From: Chaenocephalus aceratus
Lineage: Eukaryota; Chordata; Actinopteri; Perciformes; Channichthyidae
Length of the DNA stretch: 64,000 nucleotides
NCBI GenBank assembly: GCA_023974075.1
Contig: CM043788.1
Location: forward strand, 19,826,496 to 19,890,495
Direction of reading: 5' to 3'
Below are positions 26,322 to 42,751 of this stretch, piece by piece. The position numbers and the translations under genes are program-made. The first letter of the stretch is position 1, and the number at the start of each line of letters is the position of its first letter. The notes below the pieces were generated by a model. It did no database searches and had not been told where the DNA came from. It saw nothing but the letters and a program-made list of their open reading frames with translations.

Positions 26322-27179
26322 GATACTTACAGGTAGCCCTCTGCACTTGAAGCACAGAGGGTAAACAGCAGCAAGCAAGATGTCATAATCGGTCCCAGAA
26401 GGCGTAATGTAAAAGTTTTCCGGATTATTCCTTGGTCTTAAATAGAAGACTTAGTCACCTTGAACAGGATCTTCTTTACCATTGACCGTTGAGTGTGTGT
26501 CAGCCTGATCATTTGGACCATGAAGAACAGAAAGAGTTTGGAGATTATGGGAAGGTCAGGGGATTATGGTCATTTCCTGTCTGTAAATGTTAAATTATCC
26601 CTGCAGTACCACATGGGAAAACAGACCAAAAACAACGGTCCTGCTCAACTCCACCTACTGAACTATCTCATCAACAGGATATGTTTGAAGACAAAGACCT
26701 TTCTAGAGATGCGATTTTGTGTCCCTATGTAGACAGGAGCTATTCATTCATAGTCGAGGCAAACTACACCATTTTCCCTCCAACATGGGTTTCAAAATTG
26801 GTGACCAAATTGCTCCATTTTATTTAAAAACAATTACCCAACGTCTCCCCAAGCTGGTAAAACACACTTTGTCTGATTTGGGCCTTAGTCAGTCAGTCAA
26901 TACAGAACAAATGTATTTCTCCGGGAGTCAGGGTCGTTTGAATTGCAACTGTTTGGCTTGATATCAACCAAAAAAAATCCATCCAGCTATTTGTTCATTC
27001 ATAACTCCACCTGTTTACACAAACCCATAAACAACCCCACATACGTAATTTGTACTTTTCAGTACAAATGACATTTATTTCTCCTCATGAATCTGGGCTG
27101 TACAGCGCTACAACTCTCTTCTCTTCTCTTCCACAATCTCTTTGTTAGTTGATTCGTAGCCTCTTTCACTTACTCTGTA

Positions 27180-27230
<51 letters not shown>

Positions 27231-27351
27231 CAGACAGAAGAGGTTGTTTGCTTGGAGTATTTTTAGCATAGCACAGACTGGCAACATTGTATTGAGTAGA
27301 TTTTGACAACAGTGATGTTATTTAGAGTGTGTGTTTGTTTGTTTGTTTGTT

Positions 27352-27408
<57 letters not shown>

Positions 27409-28249
27409 CAGAAAAGAGTTTCCACTAGATACAGTATGTGTGTATGTGTGGCTTCATTACTGAATATGCTGTTGAGGATCTACGCTGACAATCTCTTGCC
27501 AAAACCCTAATAGTGAGCACAGTATTTAGGTGAACAGACTTTCTTTCTGTGTTCTGCAGTGACTATCAGCACCATTCTGTAATCTCCCCACGGTACACAG
27601 ACATTCCCACACTGCTAACACTCACAACCCAGTGTGAGTGTTTCTCATTTAATACACAAACCCGTTTATTAATCTTAAATGAGATTTACTTTAAGTGACA
27701 TCCTGATGGTGTATCCATTAGACACATCCCAAAGAAATCTGCTATATTGGTGGTTAAACATTCAGCTACAGCGGGAAATCAAACAATTCAAACACGGCTT
27801 ATCTGAGACCAAGCGTGTTGCAACATTATCTTCATGTAGAAAAACAATACAAGTCAGCTGTTTGTTTTTCTGTCTTCTCCCATGTGTATCTGATCAGTGG
27901 CTCTTTTAATGTTTACTAATTATAAATGAATTTGTTTCATGAATTTTCATTAATGGATTTATATATTTGTTATAAAAACACATATAATTACTTATGATAC
28001 CTGTGTTTCATTTTGGCAACACAAGCTCTTCTGTTGTGCTAAAATAATGTATGGTTGTTAATTTAAGAATTGGCTGTTGGTAAAGCTTTCAAGACAAAAA
28101 TGAAAATAACAGACTTGTATACATATAATACTTCACAGTGTACCCCAGTTAAAACCATTACTATACTGGTTGTGTTGGTCATGCTGTGCTTTGTAGTATT
28201 TTAATACTTTGGTATCAGGCACATGGGGAGAGGCAATGTAGGCTTTTAC
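26322..28249. other. non-coding stretch with CA, GTTT, GT and GA arrays
   Basis: (AC)n at 27181-27227, then (GTTT)n merging into (GT)n and (GA)n at 27328-27408. Several open frames of 60-80 codons (26493, 26719, 27679) have no domain and no codon pattern of note. No gene supported. Confidence 0.45.
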
Positions 28250-28300
28250 TTATTTCATGTCACTCTGGATAAGAGCGTTGGCTAAATGCCTTTAATGGAA
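28250..28300 (+). repeat. SINE 3'-end fragment
   Basis: CACTCTGGATAAGAGCGTTG followed by GCTAAATGCC is the well-known 3' segment of a widespread fish SINE group. Only this end is recognisable. Confidence 0.5.
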
Positions 28301-28381
28301 AGTGTGAATATAAGAGCATCAAGCATGGCATGCTAGGCCAACATTTAAGCCTGTGACCTCTATGTGCCACACCACATATAC

Positions 28382-28441
<60 letters not shown>

Positions 28442-29224
28442 GTGTTTTCGGTGTCCCTCTGTTCACCATAGTCATCTTACTGTTCGTCTGGTGGAACTCG
28501 GAGATGGGCTGTTGGTTTAATTAAGACAAAAGTGGCCCTGAAAATCCTCCGAATGTTAGAGTCCCAAACCCCCCGTGGAGCAAAGAGGAAGTGGAATGAG
28601 GGAGAGATAGGAAGAAGAGAGGGATTGCGATAAAGAAACACCAAATCCTGGATTTAAAAAGAGATGGGTCCATCAAAGTGGGACTCAAAGGGGGTGGGAG
28701 TGGATGAATTAACCTCACAATGACTCCAGTGTCAGTGGTGTACACTGTTCAGTGCATGCATGTTGTTAGGTGGGATTTAATGGTGTGATACAGCAGGATA
28801 TATGATGTATATATGTGACTGGTTAATATAACTACTCCAACTATACTATAACCTATAACTATACAACTGTCAAAGTAAGAATACAAGACGAAAGGTTGTT
28901 TATAATCAATTAATTGTTGTGAAAGTAAAAAAGTATATTTGTCAGAATATAGGAGATTTGCAAAACTCACTTCATTAAAATGTGAAATGTTACACAGTGT
29001 TGTGTTGTGGTTTACAGCGATACACAGAACATAGCTGGATCTTATTAGAAGAAATACTTGACCATTGTGTGTTATTCTTACGTAAAACCAAAACACCAAT
29101 GAGGTCTGCTTTAAACTCTATGTAGACTACTGCTCTCTCCAAAAACACCACACACCACACACCTGAGAACCTGCATGCTCTGTTTGAGGAGGGAGACCTG
29201 CTGTTACCTGCCTTAAGGCTGGGT

Positions 29225-29225
<1 letters not shown>
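28301..29225. other. non-coding stretch with one (CA)n array
   Basis: (CA)n lies at 28381-28438. The rest is unique, non-coding sequence with nothing recognised. Confidence 0.5.
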
Positions 29226-31002
<1,777 letters not shown>

Positions 31003-31525
31003 TTAAAGGGGACCTATCATGCAAAATGCACTTTTGTACGTCTTTTATATATGAATCTGTGTCCCCGGTGTGTCAGGGAACTCACCAAGTGTCAGAAAAC
31101 CCTCTCTCTTTTTCTCCATACCCAAATCTCTAAAAACGGGGCTGCAACGGATCTGATACAGACTGATACAGATTTGAAAGTTCTCTGACGTCAGAAACGA
31201 GGAGCTCCGCCTATATGGGCAACTCTCCACCTATCAGGAGGAGACAGCCACGGCCATTGCCGTTCGAAAGCGCTGAAGACGCTGTAGTACATATGCCAGG
31301 CATGTAGGTGGCGCTGTAGCCTGCCACAAAAGCAGCGAAGAAGACTTCTCAGATTCAGCCCTTGCAAAAACAAGGATAAAAAAGAGCAAATAGAGCGAAA
31401 TGAGGCATGGCTAAAATGCATGATCTGTTTGGTATTTTGAAAAAAAAAAAACTTCGCAGACATGTTTTATATAGGTATGGCCCTACAATATATTATTAAA
31501 ATATAGCATGATAGGTCCACTTTAA
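31003..31525 (+). mobile_element. TTAA-flanked MITE, subfamily 1, uninterrupted copy
   Basis: TTAA at 31003-31006 and 31522-31525; ends AAAGGGGACCTATCATGC and GCATGATAGGTCCACTTT. At 523 bp it is the intact reference for the split copy at 3349-5931, with shared inner words CAGATTTGAAAGTTCTCTGA and GACGTCAG. No coding capacity. Confidence 0.85.
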
Positions 31526-31805
31526 GTCTAAAAAATAAACCTTTGTAAAAGCTTGGCTGGTGTTTCTTTAGTTAATGTGATGTCATCATTTTTGCACACA
31601 CATTAGTGTCAACTTATTGCAGTGGTAAGGATTGTTTCAGGTTGTTCTGGTTAGACAGATCTCTGTGAATGTTTTCAGGCCATAAACAATCTTTTGTGTC
31701 TATGTTTTTCATTATTTTACAAACAAATGCAATCATGTGTATTCTCTGACTTCCCTTGAACACATTTTACAGAACAACATATTGTTTATTTTGAATATGT
31801 TGGCA

Positions 31806-33998
31806 TACATGAAAACTAGAATGCTTTTCAGCCATTAACCTTGAACAATTACATTCAATGATTCTCTCTTCTAAACCATCAACGTGCATGTTAGACCCAA
31901 TTCCAACTAAGCTGTTGAAGGAAGTTTTTCCATTAATTAGCACTTCTTTATTAAATATTATGAATATGTCTTTATTATCAGGCTATGTTCCACAATCATT
32001 CAAAGTAGCAGTGATAAAACCGCTTCTTAAAAAGCACAACCTCGATCCAGAGGTTTTAGCCAACTATAGACCTATTTCTAATCTTCCGTTCCTCTCAAAA
32101 ATTCTTGAGAAAGCGGTCGCAAAACAGTTGTGTGATTACTTAAAAAACAATGATTTATTTGAAGATTTTCAGTCTGGCTTTAGAACACATCATAGCACAG
32201 AGACAGCTCTGGTTAAAGTCACAAATGATATTCTAATAGCCTCAGACAAGGGACTTGTCTCTATTCTTGTTTTGCTCGATCTCAGTGCTGCATTTGATAC
32301 TCTCGACCATGATATCCTATTGCAAAGACTAGAGCACTTAGTTGGCATACAGGGAACTGCTTTAGGCTGGTTTAGGTCCTATCTATCTGAACGCTCTCAG
32401 TTTGTACGTGTTAACGATGAATCTTCCACGCAAACCAAAGTTAGCCATGGAGTGCCACAGGGCTCAGTGCTCGGACCTATTTTGTTCACATTATATATGC
32501 TTCCGTTAGGCAATATTATAAGGAATCATTCTGTAAACTTTCATTGTTATGCGGATGATACTCAACTATATTTATCAATCAAGCCTGATGAAATTAATCA
32601 TCTAAATAAAATTCAAGACTGCCTTAAGGACTTAAAAACGTGGATGACCTTAAACTTTTTGATGTTAAACACGACCAAAACTGAAGTTATTGTACTTGGC
32701 CCGAAGAATCTACGAAACAAATTATCTAAAGATATACTAACTATGGATGGCATTAATTTGGCCTCCAGTGAGACTGTAAGGAATCTTGGTGTTATATTTG
32801 ATCAGGATTTATCCTTTAACGCCCATATAAAATCAATTTCAAGGACCGCCTACTTCCATCTACGTAACATTGCAAAAATCAGGCATATCTTGCCTCAAAA
32901 CGATGCAGAGAAACTAGTCCATGCATTTGTTACTTCTAGGCTGGATTATTGTAACTCTTTATTATCAGGGAGTACCAAGAAGTCAATCAAGTCGCTTCAG
33001 CTGATTCAAAATGCTGCGGCTCGTGTACTAACCAGAGTTAGGAAAAGGGACCACATTACTCCTGTTCTGGCTGCCTTACACTGGCTCCCTATAGAACACA
33101 GGATAGAATTTAAAATTCTTCTTCTCGCCTACAAAGTCCTTAATGGGCAGGCGCCATCTTATCTTAAAGAACTCATTATACCCTACTGTCCTACTAGGGC
33201 ATTGCGTTCCAAGAATGCAGGGTTGTTGGTTGTTCCTAGAGTCTCTAAAAGTACAATGGGAGCCAGAGCCTTTTCTTATCAAGCTCCACATTTGTGGAAT
33301 CAGCTTCCAGTTTGTGTTCGGGCGGCAGACACCCTATCCGTTTTTAAGAGTGCGCTTAAGACCTTCCTTTTTGATAAAGCTTATAGTTAGGGCTGATTAG
33401 ATTCAGCCCCTAGTTTTGCTGATATAGGCTTAGTTTGTCGGGGGACATCTTACTTCTTCCTTCTCTCTGTCTATACCCGTGTACTCTCATGTTCCGATTA
33501 ACCCAGCTTCCCCAAATGTCCTTCTTTTTGGTGTCTATATACGCTGGGATCCGGAGTCATGGATGATCCTGCGGTCCTGTGTCCTGGATCGCGAGCGCTG
33601 GATCTTGAGTCGTGGCTGTGGTCCTGGATCATAGGTCCTGGATGGATATCCTCGTGGATTCATCTTCCTATTATACACACATGCATTTCCAAACATCTGG
33701 ACTACCTATGTTGCAAATGTATTATCTTTTCAATTTACACACGGCATCTATTGCACGTCTGTCCGTCCTGGGAGAGGGATCCCTCCTCTGTTGCTCTCCC
33801 TGAGGTTTCTCCCATTTTTCCCTTTAAACTGGGTTTTCTTTGGAAGTTTTTCCTTGTACGATGTGAGGGTCTAAGGACAGAGGGTGTCGTATTGTCATAC
33901 TGATATTCTGTACACACTGTGAAGACCACTGAGACAAATGTAACATTTGTGATATTGGGCTATATAAATAAACATTGATTGATTGATTGATTGATTGA
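31806..33998 (+). mobile_element. L2-type LINE, 5'-truncated, + strand, long open frame
   Basis: The recognisable element starts near 31806, just after an in-frame TGA, inside the region between endonuclease and reverse transcriptase. It ends with a TATATAAATAAACATTG signal and a (TGAT)n tail to 33998. The 3' untranslated part (33391-33970) matches the minus-strand copy at 20518-21180. No target duplication is evident, as usual for this clade. Confidence 0.9.
31858..33390 (+). CDS. L2-type LINE reverse transcriptase, C-terminal part of ORF2, 510 codons
   Basis: Reverse transcriptase of a non-LTR retrotransposon. It would copy element RNA at a nicked target in the nucleus. Seen in order: [16 protein letters not shown] (near residue 5), [17 protein letters not shown] (about 68-85), [15 protein letters not shown] (about 105), [14 protein letters not shown] (about 140-153, first catalytic aspartate block), [22 protein letters not shown] (YADD at about 231-234, bases 32548-32559) and the C-terminal [10 protein letters not shown] and [15 protein letters not shown] blocks. 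The frame continues about 17 codons upstream of this ATG, which is therefore internal. The apurinic endonuclease half is missing, so the copy cannot move by itself, although the RT frame is intact. Confidence 0.9.
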   Translation: MILSSKPSTCMLDPIPTKLLKEVFPLISTSLLNIMNMSLLSGYVPQSFKVAVIKPLLKKHNLDPEVLANYRPISNLPFLSKILEKAVAKQLCDYLKNNDLFEDFQSGFRTHHSTETALVKVTNDILIASDKGLVSILVLLDLSAAFDTLDHDILLQRLEHLVGIQGTALGWFRSYLSERSQFVRVNDESSTQTKVSHGVPQGSVLGPILFTLYMLPLGNIIRNHSVNFHCYADDTQLYLSIKPDEINHLNKIQDCLKDLKTWMTLNFLMLNTTKTEVIVLGPKNLRNKLSKDILTMDGINLASSETVRNLGVIFDQDLSFNAHIKSISRTAYFHLRNIAKIRHILPQNDAEKLVHAFVTSRLDYCNSLLSGSTKKSIKSLQLIQNAAARVLTRVRKRDHITPVLAALHWLPIEHRIEFKILLLAYKVLNGQAPSYLKELIIPYCPTRALRSKNAGLLVVPRVSKSTMGARAFSYQAPHLWNQLPVCVRAADTLSVFKSALKTFLFDKAYS

Positions 33999-34886
33999 CA
34001 TGATTACATTACAATTATATTAGAATGTATGAAGAAAATTACTGTACTTTTCTTCTTCTCTTTTTTGTTACAAAGAATGTGATTATATCTCTCATTAAAT
34101 TAGGACATTAACTTCTCTATCACTGAGAGAATCTCAATATCAAGAGATTTGAGAGAGATTGTTCTAACCTAGAAAAACGTATTGGTTGTTTTTTTACTTC
34201 TTACTTTTAATAGTCACTGTAAAATAAAGTATGATTACGTATACCTACCAAGAAACCTCTTGTGGCCGTGCAAATAAATAGCAATGACAAAGGTGGTGTG
34301 ATGTAGTTATACTGCCACAAAAACCTCCAATGAAAGACTTTGCGGTGGATCTTTGACATACAAAACATGTAGCATGTGAATATGTGCACCATCCCTGCCC
34401 TGACCGTGTTCTTAGTCTAGTTTGAACAGAGTAGTTTAAGTATCTGGAATAAACCAGACCTTAACTACGGTGGAGGCTGATGAACAAATACTGATACATA
34501 TATCCTTTTTGAAAAATGAAATAATATATGGACATTTCATTTTTTGTTTCCTTCTTTTGTTTCCTGTTGCCAGGATGCTTTGCCCACCTACATGGCTCAT
34601 AAATGCGGCTCTGTCAGTACCAGCCTTTAATGTGTGTTATCAGACTTCAGGGGAAAATGAGATGCCTTGAAAGCTGTAGCTTGAAAACCACGTACAAACA
34701 AACACTGCTGTCGCTTTCCTTATCTGGCCTGAGAGAACGCTCCAATCAAAGACAGATATTTGACTTGGTGGCAGCATGTGGCTTTAAAACTAGTTGTAGC
34801 CTGCTTTTATTTCTCTATATGTCCTGTCTTGTGTCTTTCCTAAACATTGTGTCTCCCTTTTTCAGTTTTTCACACGTACACGTACA

Positions 34887-34963
<77 letters not shown>

Positions 34964-35150
34964 ACACACACACCCACACACACAGAAACCGCCTCTCTCT
35001 TCTGAGAGGAACACACTCAAAACAGACATGTCATACTACAGCACAGCCTTATCTTGATCTGTGTTTTGCTGTTTTGATTAATGTTCGGATGTTTTTCCTA
35101 CAGCACCCAGTGAGGTAAGTAGACCACACACTCACACACACGCACCACAA

Positions 35151-35222
<72 letters not shown>

Positions 35223-35810
35223 GACAGCAGAGGGAGTATTGGACAGGTTTGCATTTCACATATAATATATAAACAAATCAAGGCAATGAGATGACACAGG
35301 GATGTCAGTGCGTCAAAGTATTTTGCGACAATAGCATTTAAGTCATTTTGGTAAAATTCATAATGAGTAATTAAGCTACCCCATGACTGCACAGACTCAA
35401 GGAATTGTCCAGCATAACACCCTGTGACAAACATAATGTATTGTGTCAATTATTGAGCTTTGAAGCACAAAGACTCAAGTACACATTTCATCATAGGACA
35501 TATTGACTTAGCTTCATTGACATAACTGTCAGTAAAAATAGCTCAACTTTTAGTGTCACATGAGACACAGGTCCCGTGGGAGAAAGTCCTGTTTCTTTGA
35601 CTCATCCACCAACACCCTCTCTCCCTCCCTTTCATGCTTGGCAGAATTCTCGCTCTTGCTTCTATGTCACCTTCTCTGAGTTTCTAATGCTGAAACATAT
35701 GGTTTTACAGTGTAATAAGATGAAGTCAAGACACCCAATGCACATGTGTTGGTATTGGATGCCCTTGTAGTGAGTCCATGTGGCCACTCTGCAGTATATG
35801 AACCTAGGGC
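33999..35810. other. non-coding stretch with two (CA)n clusters
   Basis: (CA)n with ACGT edges at 34871-34984, and 35154-35221. One weak acceptor-like site (CTGTTGCCAG, 34564-34573) precedes 18 open codons and a stop; too little to call. No gene supported. Confidence 0.5.
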
Positions 35811-37052
35811 AGCCAACCCCAATTAGCGGCCCGCGGGCCAGATCCGGCCCGCGAGAGGCAAATGCATGGCCCGCGCTGATCTACTGGCATTCACTTGTTA
35901 TACTGTAACATAAAAACATAAAATAAAATGTCCGTGGTTTCGCTTTATTTTGACCTCCGTCGACACTCGTAAACCTGACCCTTGACCTTATCGCGTGCAT
36001 ATGCAAGACGTGCTTCGTGCGCTTGACTTACTCGTCACCACCTGGAATAGCGGCAAACACAGATAAACAATAACTCGCCAGCTAGCCAATGTTCCCCTCA
36101 ACATACATCTGCGAATCAGGATTTTCTTCAATGAATGCTATCAAAAGCCAGGACAGGAACAGACTCTCCAGTGCACATCTTGGACAGTGCCTCAGGATTG
36201 CCACAACAGAATACAAGCCCAACATCAGACAGGTTGCCTCATCCCGCCGCTCTCACTTCTCTCACTGATTGGTGAGGGAACAACATCAATTTATGTTTGC
36301 AATTTGTCAATTCTATTGTGGTATAATAATTATTAAGACAAAAATAACCATTTTATAGTTATATTTGATATATACATTAATTTCCTAAATAAAATGCTAC
36401 GCAGCGTAATTAAAAACAAATTATTAATATGATAGAGAAAAAACCTTGGATAATGCAGGGCTTTTAACAACAGCCCACAAACTGGTCAAATTGAATACAA
36501 CATTAAAATAATATATTAAAAATAAAGTTAAAAAAACCCAATACTATTTGTTATTTACAGCCTGATATTATTTGGTACACATATTTAAAAATGTTAAAAC
36601 TAATAATGCGGTGTATTTTGGTATGACATTATAAAAGTAACTAACTGAAACTCTTCCTGTCTTTCCCAGTGTGGGTGTGTTACAGTGTTTGCTGAATTGG
36701 ATGTGGACCTGTCTGACTATTTGATCAGAGTTCACTCTGTTGTTTTTTTATTTTTGTTTTATTGTTATGCCCCATCAGACCACAGCACAATCATTTGTAT
36801 TTGTTAAAGCATTTATTTATAATTGTTAATAAATGTTTGATTTCGGTCTAATTTTGTTTCAAGGATGCATTTTTCCTTTACTCTCAACACAGGGTTTATT
36901 TAATTACTACTGCCACTACTACAACAATTATAATAGAGGTAACATCTGCACATAGTGTAAAACAACTTTTAGTGACACATAACATGTTGGCCCTTAGCTT
37001 GTCATGCTTGACAAAAATTGGCCCTTTGGTAAATATAATTGGGGAACCCTGA
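35811..37052. mobile_element. hAT transposon remnant with 8-bp target duplication
   Basis: CCTAGGGC stands on both sides (35803-35810 and 37053-37060). The termini AGCCAACCCCAATTAGCGG and TAATTGGGGAACCCTGA are degraded inverted repeats of the CAGGGGTTCCCAA type. GGCCCGCGGGCCAGATCCGG is the usual subterminal sequence. It keeps one transposase piece (36092-36268). About 1.24 kb, internally deleted. Confidence 0.88.
36092..36268 (+). pseudogene. hAT transposase C-terminal dimerisation domain remnant, 58 codons
   Basis: The frame reads FPSTYICESGFSSMNAIKSQ, continues through NRLSSAHLGQCLRIATTEY and stops at TGA 36266-36268. This is the hATC block found at the end of ZBED/SCAND3-like hAT transposases, where the CESxFS and LRIATT motifs form the dimer interface. 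The zinc finger and catalytic core upstream are gone. Confidence 0.85.
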
Positions 37053-38488
<1,436 letters not shown>

Positions 38489-38617
38489 ATTATAGGAGAT
38501 TGCCGGAAAATTCTGTCAGACGTGTGTGCACAGCAGAAAGAGTTAGAGACGACTGGGGAGAAAAGTTCCCACATCCTGTCTGTCTCTTATTTTCTAATTT
38601 CTCATGTTGAACTGTAA
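38489..38617 (+). CDS. candidate terminal exon (42 codons), gene unknown
   Basis: TTTCAACAG (38480-38488) is an acceptable acceptor. The frame after it runs 42 codons, starting IIGDCRKILSDVCAQQKELE, to a stop at 38615-38617, with AATAAA at 38662-38667. The first half has an amphipathic, protein-like composition. No family recognised and no upstream exon found, so this may be chance. Confidence 0.22.
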   Translation: MIGDCRKILSDVCAQQKELETTGEKSSHILSVSYFLISHVEL

Positions 38618-39780
38618 TTGTAACGGAGCTGGTTCAGTTTTTTTGTTCTAAGTGATGATAAAATAAATGCAAGTTTATTTCGAAAAACTGGGTTTGATTG
38701 AGAACCAATAACCACCGTCGTTTCCAACCAACACGCATTCCTAGCCTTTATTTAATGTAAATATAATAATTTTACAGTAAGTCACATCTGCTGCCAGTGC
38801 CTATTTGCAATTTATTTTTTCAATTTTGGTCCTGACATCAGATTTTTAAGCCTCAATATTGACTTGAAACAAATCCTAATATTCATTACCACTTTCAGCT
38901 GACAAACACTGTCATTCATATTTAATACATAACAAGAAGGGAGAGAAAGTAACCCTTACCTACATTTATATTCAAATGTTTTAAGTCAATGACATTCACT
39001 TTAAATTAAATCTCACATCATCAATATATTCTTTAATTCTGTTTCACCTTTCCTTGTTTTCTCTTGTGCAGGTTGAGTCTTAAATATGAGGCTGATCACA
39101 TCCAAACCATGGCAACAACCAAATGGTTGTCATGGACCCAACAACAGTATATCTACTAATGGTGAGGTCAACATTTAAAATGCTATACGAACACATCAAT
39201 TGCACATAGAAATCTAACTAGGGAGATAAACAAGGTGTGGAGCCTGGATGTGTGCAACTGCAGTACAAAGATTGTGTCTTTAAGAGTTACTTTAAATCTG
39301 ATGTAATGATTGCAAAATGTATTGGAATGAGTCATTTTTCGATACTTACTGACACAGTTCAGTCAGACCTCAAAGACATTTTATTTGTATTTATTTTATT
39401 ATGTTATGAGGATTTTTACACTTACAGTAGCTGTGCGTTTGCATGCATGTGTCTGCAAGAGGTCATGGGCCGCGATTTCGGCGGCACCGGAGTAACACGA
39501 CTCTCATCGTTAACATCAGCAACACACACAAACGGACACACACACATACACTTACATCTGTCTATCCATCTCCTGTGGTTAGTGTCAGTGATTGTCAGTG
39601 TGTGTGGCTGTGAGACGCTTCAAATACTTGTGACAGGATCCCAACCAAGCAGAAAAGAGGCCACCACACTCGTATGTACACGCACTGGCACACTAACTTG
39701 TGTGTGTGTGTGATGCAGATGTCCAGTGACAGCTCGCTGCTGGGGGTCATCTGGAAGCAGCTGCCTAGGGGACAGGGGGC

Positions 39781-39831
<51 letters not shown>

Positions 39832-40430
39832 AGAAATGCACTCATAAGTATGTCATATCATTTTATAAGTTGTCACTAAAATTGTTATAGACACATTTGC
39901 TGCAAACATATTTTTTCACAATGACCGGGGAAAAAGAGAGATCCTTTTAACACTTTCAATTGAGCTCAAAATGGACAATAACCAATAATCAAACACGGAT
40001 TTTAAAATGTAATCAAATAACTTTACAAGCACAGTGATTATTGACTGCACACCCTGTCCCAATACAATTATAGAAGTGCAAATATTCTACGTCATATAAT
40101 GCATTACATTTAACAGTAACACAAATGTTGTAAATATAAAGAAATAACAGTAATGCAAGCAGAAATTAAATAGTATTATATAAACAAACACATTAAAAAC
40201 TTGTTACGTTGCATATTACGATCTTACTTTTGGAAATAGTCATAATAGAATCATCTTTTTTTCACATTACACTCATAACATCGATTTAATGTTTTCTGGC
40301 TATAATATAATGAAACTACACCTATACAACAGTCATCCTATGCATCATCCTGATCTCTGTCACTTTTCTGTCACTGTGTCCCCCTCCCTGTGCACCCACC
40401 CACTTGTCCCTTGCTTACCCCCACCCACAG
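38618..40430. other. non-coding stretch with a short (CA)n array
   Basis: (CA)n at 39782-39831. A 158-codon frame crossing 39237-39713 has no domain and ends in repeat-derived sequence. No gene supported. Confidence 0.45.
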
Positions 40431-40484
40431 CGCCCCTCCTGCAGCTGTATCCAAAAGAGAGGAGGAGGTGAAAAGGGGGATGAG
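40431..40484 (+). CDS. candidate 54-nt in-phase microexon, gene unknown
   Basis: It is bounded by a C-rich acceptor CCCACCCACAG (40420-40430) and a strong donor GAG/GTAAGT (40484/40485). It is 54 bases long, a multiple of three, so inclusion would not shift a frame. In the open phase it reads APPAAVSKREEEVKRGM. The neighbouring sequence is not open. No flanking coding exon is identified within the window. Confidence 0.25.
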
Positions 40485-42260
40485 GTAAGTGGAGTGGGGT
40501 AGGGGGGCAGGAGAAACCTCCCACCCCTGTGGAGAGCACTGCTCCATTCCCACACCACAGGTGACTGCCCTCCATCCCTCCATCCCTCTCACCACTGCTC
40601 CTCGCTATCTTCTTAAAGGAACAGTTGAGTTAAAAATGTAAAAGTCACTTTCTTTTGCAAGTGTCTATCCATTGCCAAAGCAACAGCAAAGTATATTAAT
40701 CGAATTGTATGAAGAGACATTTCTAAAAACAAAATGACAGGGATATCGTAGAAACATACTGTAGTCAACTGAAACTTATGACAAATGATATCAGAATGAA
40801 AAGATAAAATTGAAAAACTGATTAAAAAAAGGCTTGGCATTGGATACTAAATTATTGGGAATATTCAACATAAACAATTGCAGCCTTGACTATACAGTTC
40901 TCCATCTGTGTGTTTAGTTAATGTACCCACATTTTGCCTGGCCTTAACCAAAACAAAGTAAAACAACTGTAAAACTGAATGAAATAAAAACTATAAACCT
41001 TTTTGAAACTGAAACAGAAACTGAAACTAAACTAACAAAACCTCAAATGAAATCAGGAGGTAAAATCCACAAACATTCCCAACGAATATCCCTATTCAAA
41101 ATGTTGCACTTGTTACATACAAGCACGGTTGAAGTAATAGTTTGAATTATTATATAGGAGAAAGATTGAGGTTAATTAAATCAAACAACAAAAAGTTAAA
41201 TCATTAGTGATTGCTCTATGATAAAGTACACACTTCTATACGTAGCTCTTCTCTTCATATTTAGCTACGACATAATATTATTACTTTACCAGTTACAGGA
41301 CTGTTGGTCACTGAAGGAAGAAGTGAAGGAGGAGAAGTCTGTTTTTTTCCAGTCCACCACTCTAATTAGAGCCCCCCCCCCCTGCCACTGCCACTTCAGC
41401 GCCCACCTGTTTACAGCCTAAGGTCGGAGGGCAAGGATTGGTGGGGAACGTGAGGGGTTTTGGGGGCTTACTGGGATCACAGAGTGTCTGTGTGTGTGTG
41501 GTTGTAACCATTATGCAAGATAACGTGACTGGGATTTTATTTGCGACGTATCACCAAATGCTTTCACCCCATAATGTTCGCTTTGTTTCATAAACTAGCT
41601 CTGTTTTACACTACAGAGTTAGATAATGAAATGCAGGCAAATGATTCATTCCTCATCTCAGAACTCCAATAATAGTCAATAAAAGTGGAAAGAATTTCTG
41701 CTTGTTATGATGAATAATACACATTACATACTGTATCTGTGATAGTTGCTTTTCTTGTAGCCTGGTTAACTGCTCTGTGCAGCCAGACAGGTGTTCCTGG
41801 CTCTTATGGCCCTTTCTTTGAAGTATTTGAGTCTAGTCATCTAAAACTTAATCAGCAGATTAATAGCTATAACAAATTATGGTTAGTTGCAGTCTCTCAA
41901 CCATTTATATATATTTTGTATAACTTATTAACTGACAGAAAGTAATGAGCCTACCAAAAGTGTATAAACAACAGCAAGTCCAGATATGAGTTTACAGTAA
42001 GGTGTCTTAATTCCTTGCCTGCAGCTCTCTCTCTCTCCCTCTCTCTCCCCCCCCTCCTCTCTCTCTCATGAGATCACCTGGCAGTGAGACGTGAGGGTTT
42101 AAGTTCCACAATGGCCCTGCATCTCCTGTCATATTCTGTGTGTGTGTCTGTGTGTGTGCATTATCACACTCCATCTCTTGTTTGGGTTTCAGTAGGCTAC
42201 ACCCGGCTGCCGAGAGGGGGCCATGATTGCCATTCATAGTGCTACAATGAGCTCATCTGA

Positions 42261-42337
<77 letters not shown>

Positions 42338-42374
42338 TGTGCAGATACATCTACATCCAAACATTTCCATGCAC
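40485..42374. other. non-coding stretch with a (CA)n array
   Basis: (CA)n at 42264-42334, a CT-rich tract at 42025-42068, and otherwise unique AT-rich sequence. No gene seen. Confidence 0.5.
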
Positions 42375-42751
42375 TTAAAGGTGGGGTATGTAAGTTTGAG
42401 AAACCGGCTCGAGATCGCTAGAATTTGAAAATACACAAGCGGAGAAAATCTGCCACTTCCTTATAGAGCCCCTCCTCCAACACACACGAACGCGCACATG
42501 ACCAATGAGGGCACGAGATAAGTTTGTGCCCCGATGGAAGGCTGACAGGCAGGTAGGCCATCCAATGGGTTGGGGTTGGATTGGTTGTACTTTTTACAGT
42601 ATTACGGCTTCCACAGATGACATTTTTTAATGGATTTTTTGTCAAAGCACTTAAGATATTCATTGCTATCGGGATGTTAAGAGCATTCCATGGAATATAA
42701 CAAAAAGTGTATCTCGAGCCGGTTTCTGAAAATTACCTACCCCACCTTTAA
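42375..42751 (+). mobile_element. TTAA-flanked MITE, family B
   Basis: TTAA at 42375-42378 and 42748-42751. Inverted ends AAAGGTGGGGTATGTAA and TTACCTACCCCACCTTT. Its 377 bp match the copy at 63075-63462 along the whole length, including GAAGGCTGACAGGCAGGTAG and GAGCATTCCATGGAATATAA. It is distinct from the family at 8716 and 31003. Confidence 0.85.

Noticed and set aside
31858..33390. Host gene with 510 codons
   Set aside because: YADD and [10 protein letters not shown] blocks plus a (TGAT)n tail and a second copy in the window show it is an L2-type LINE.
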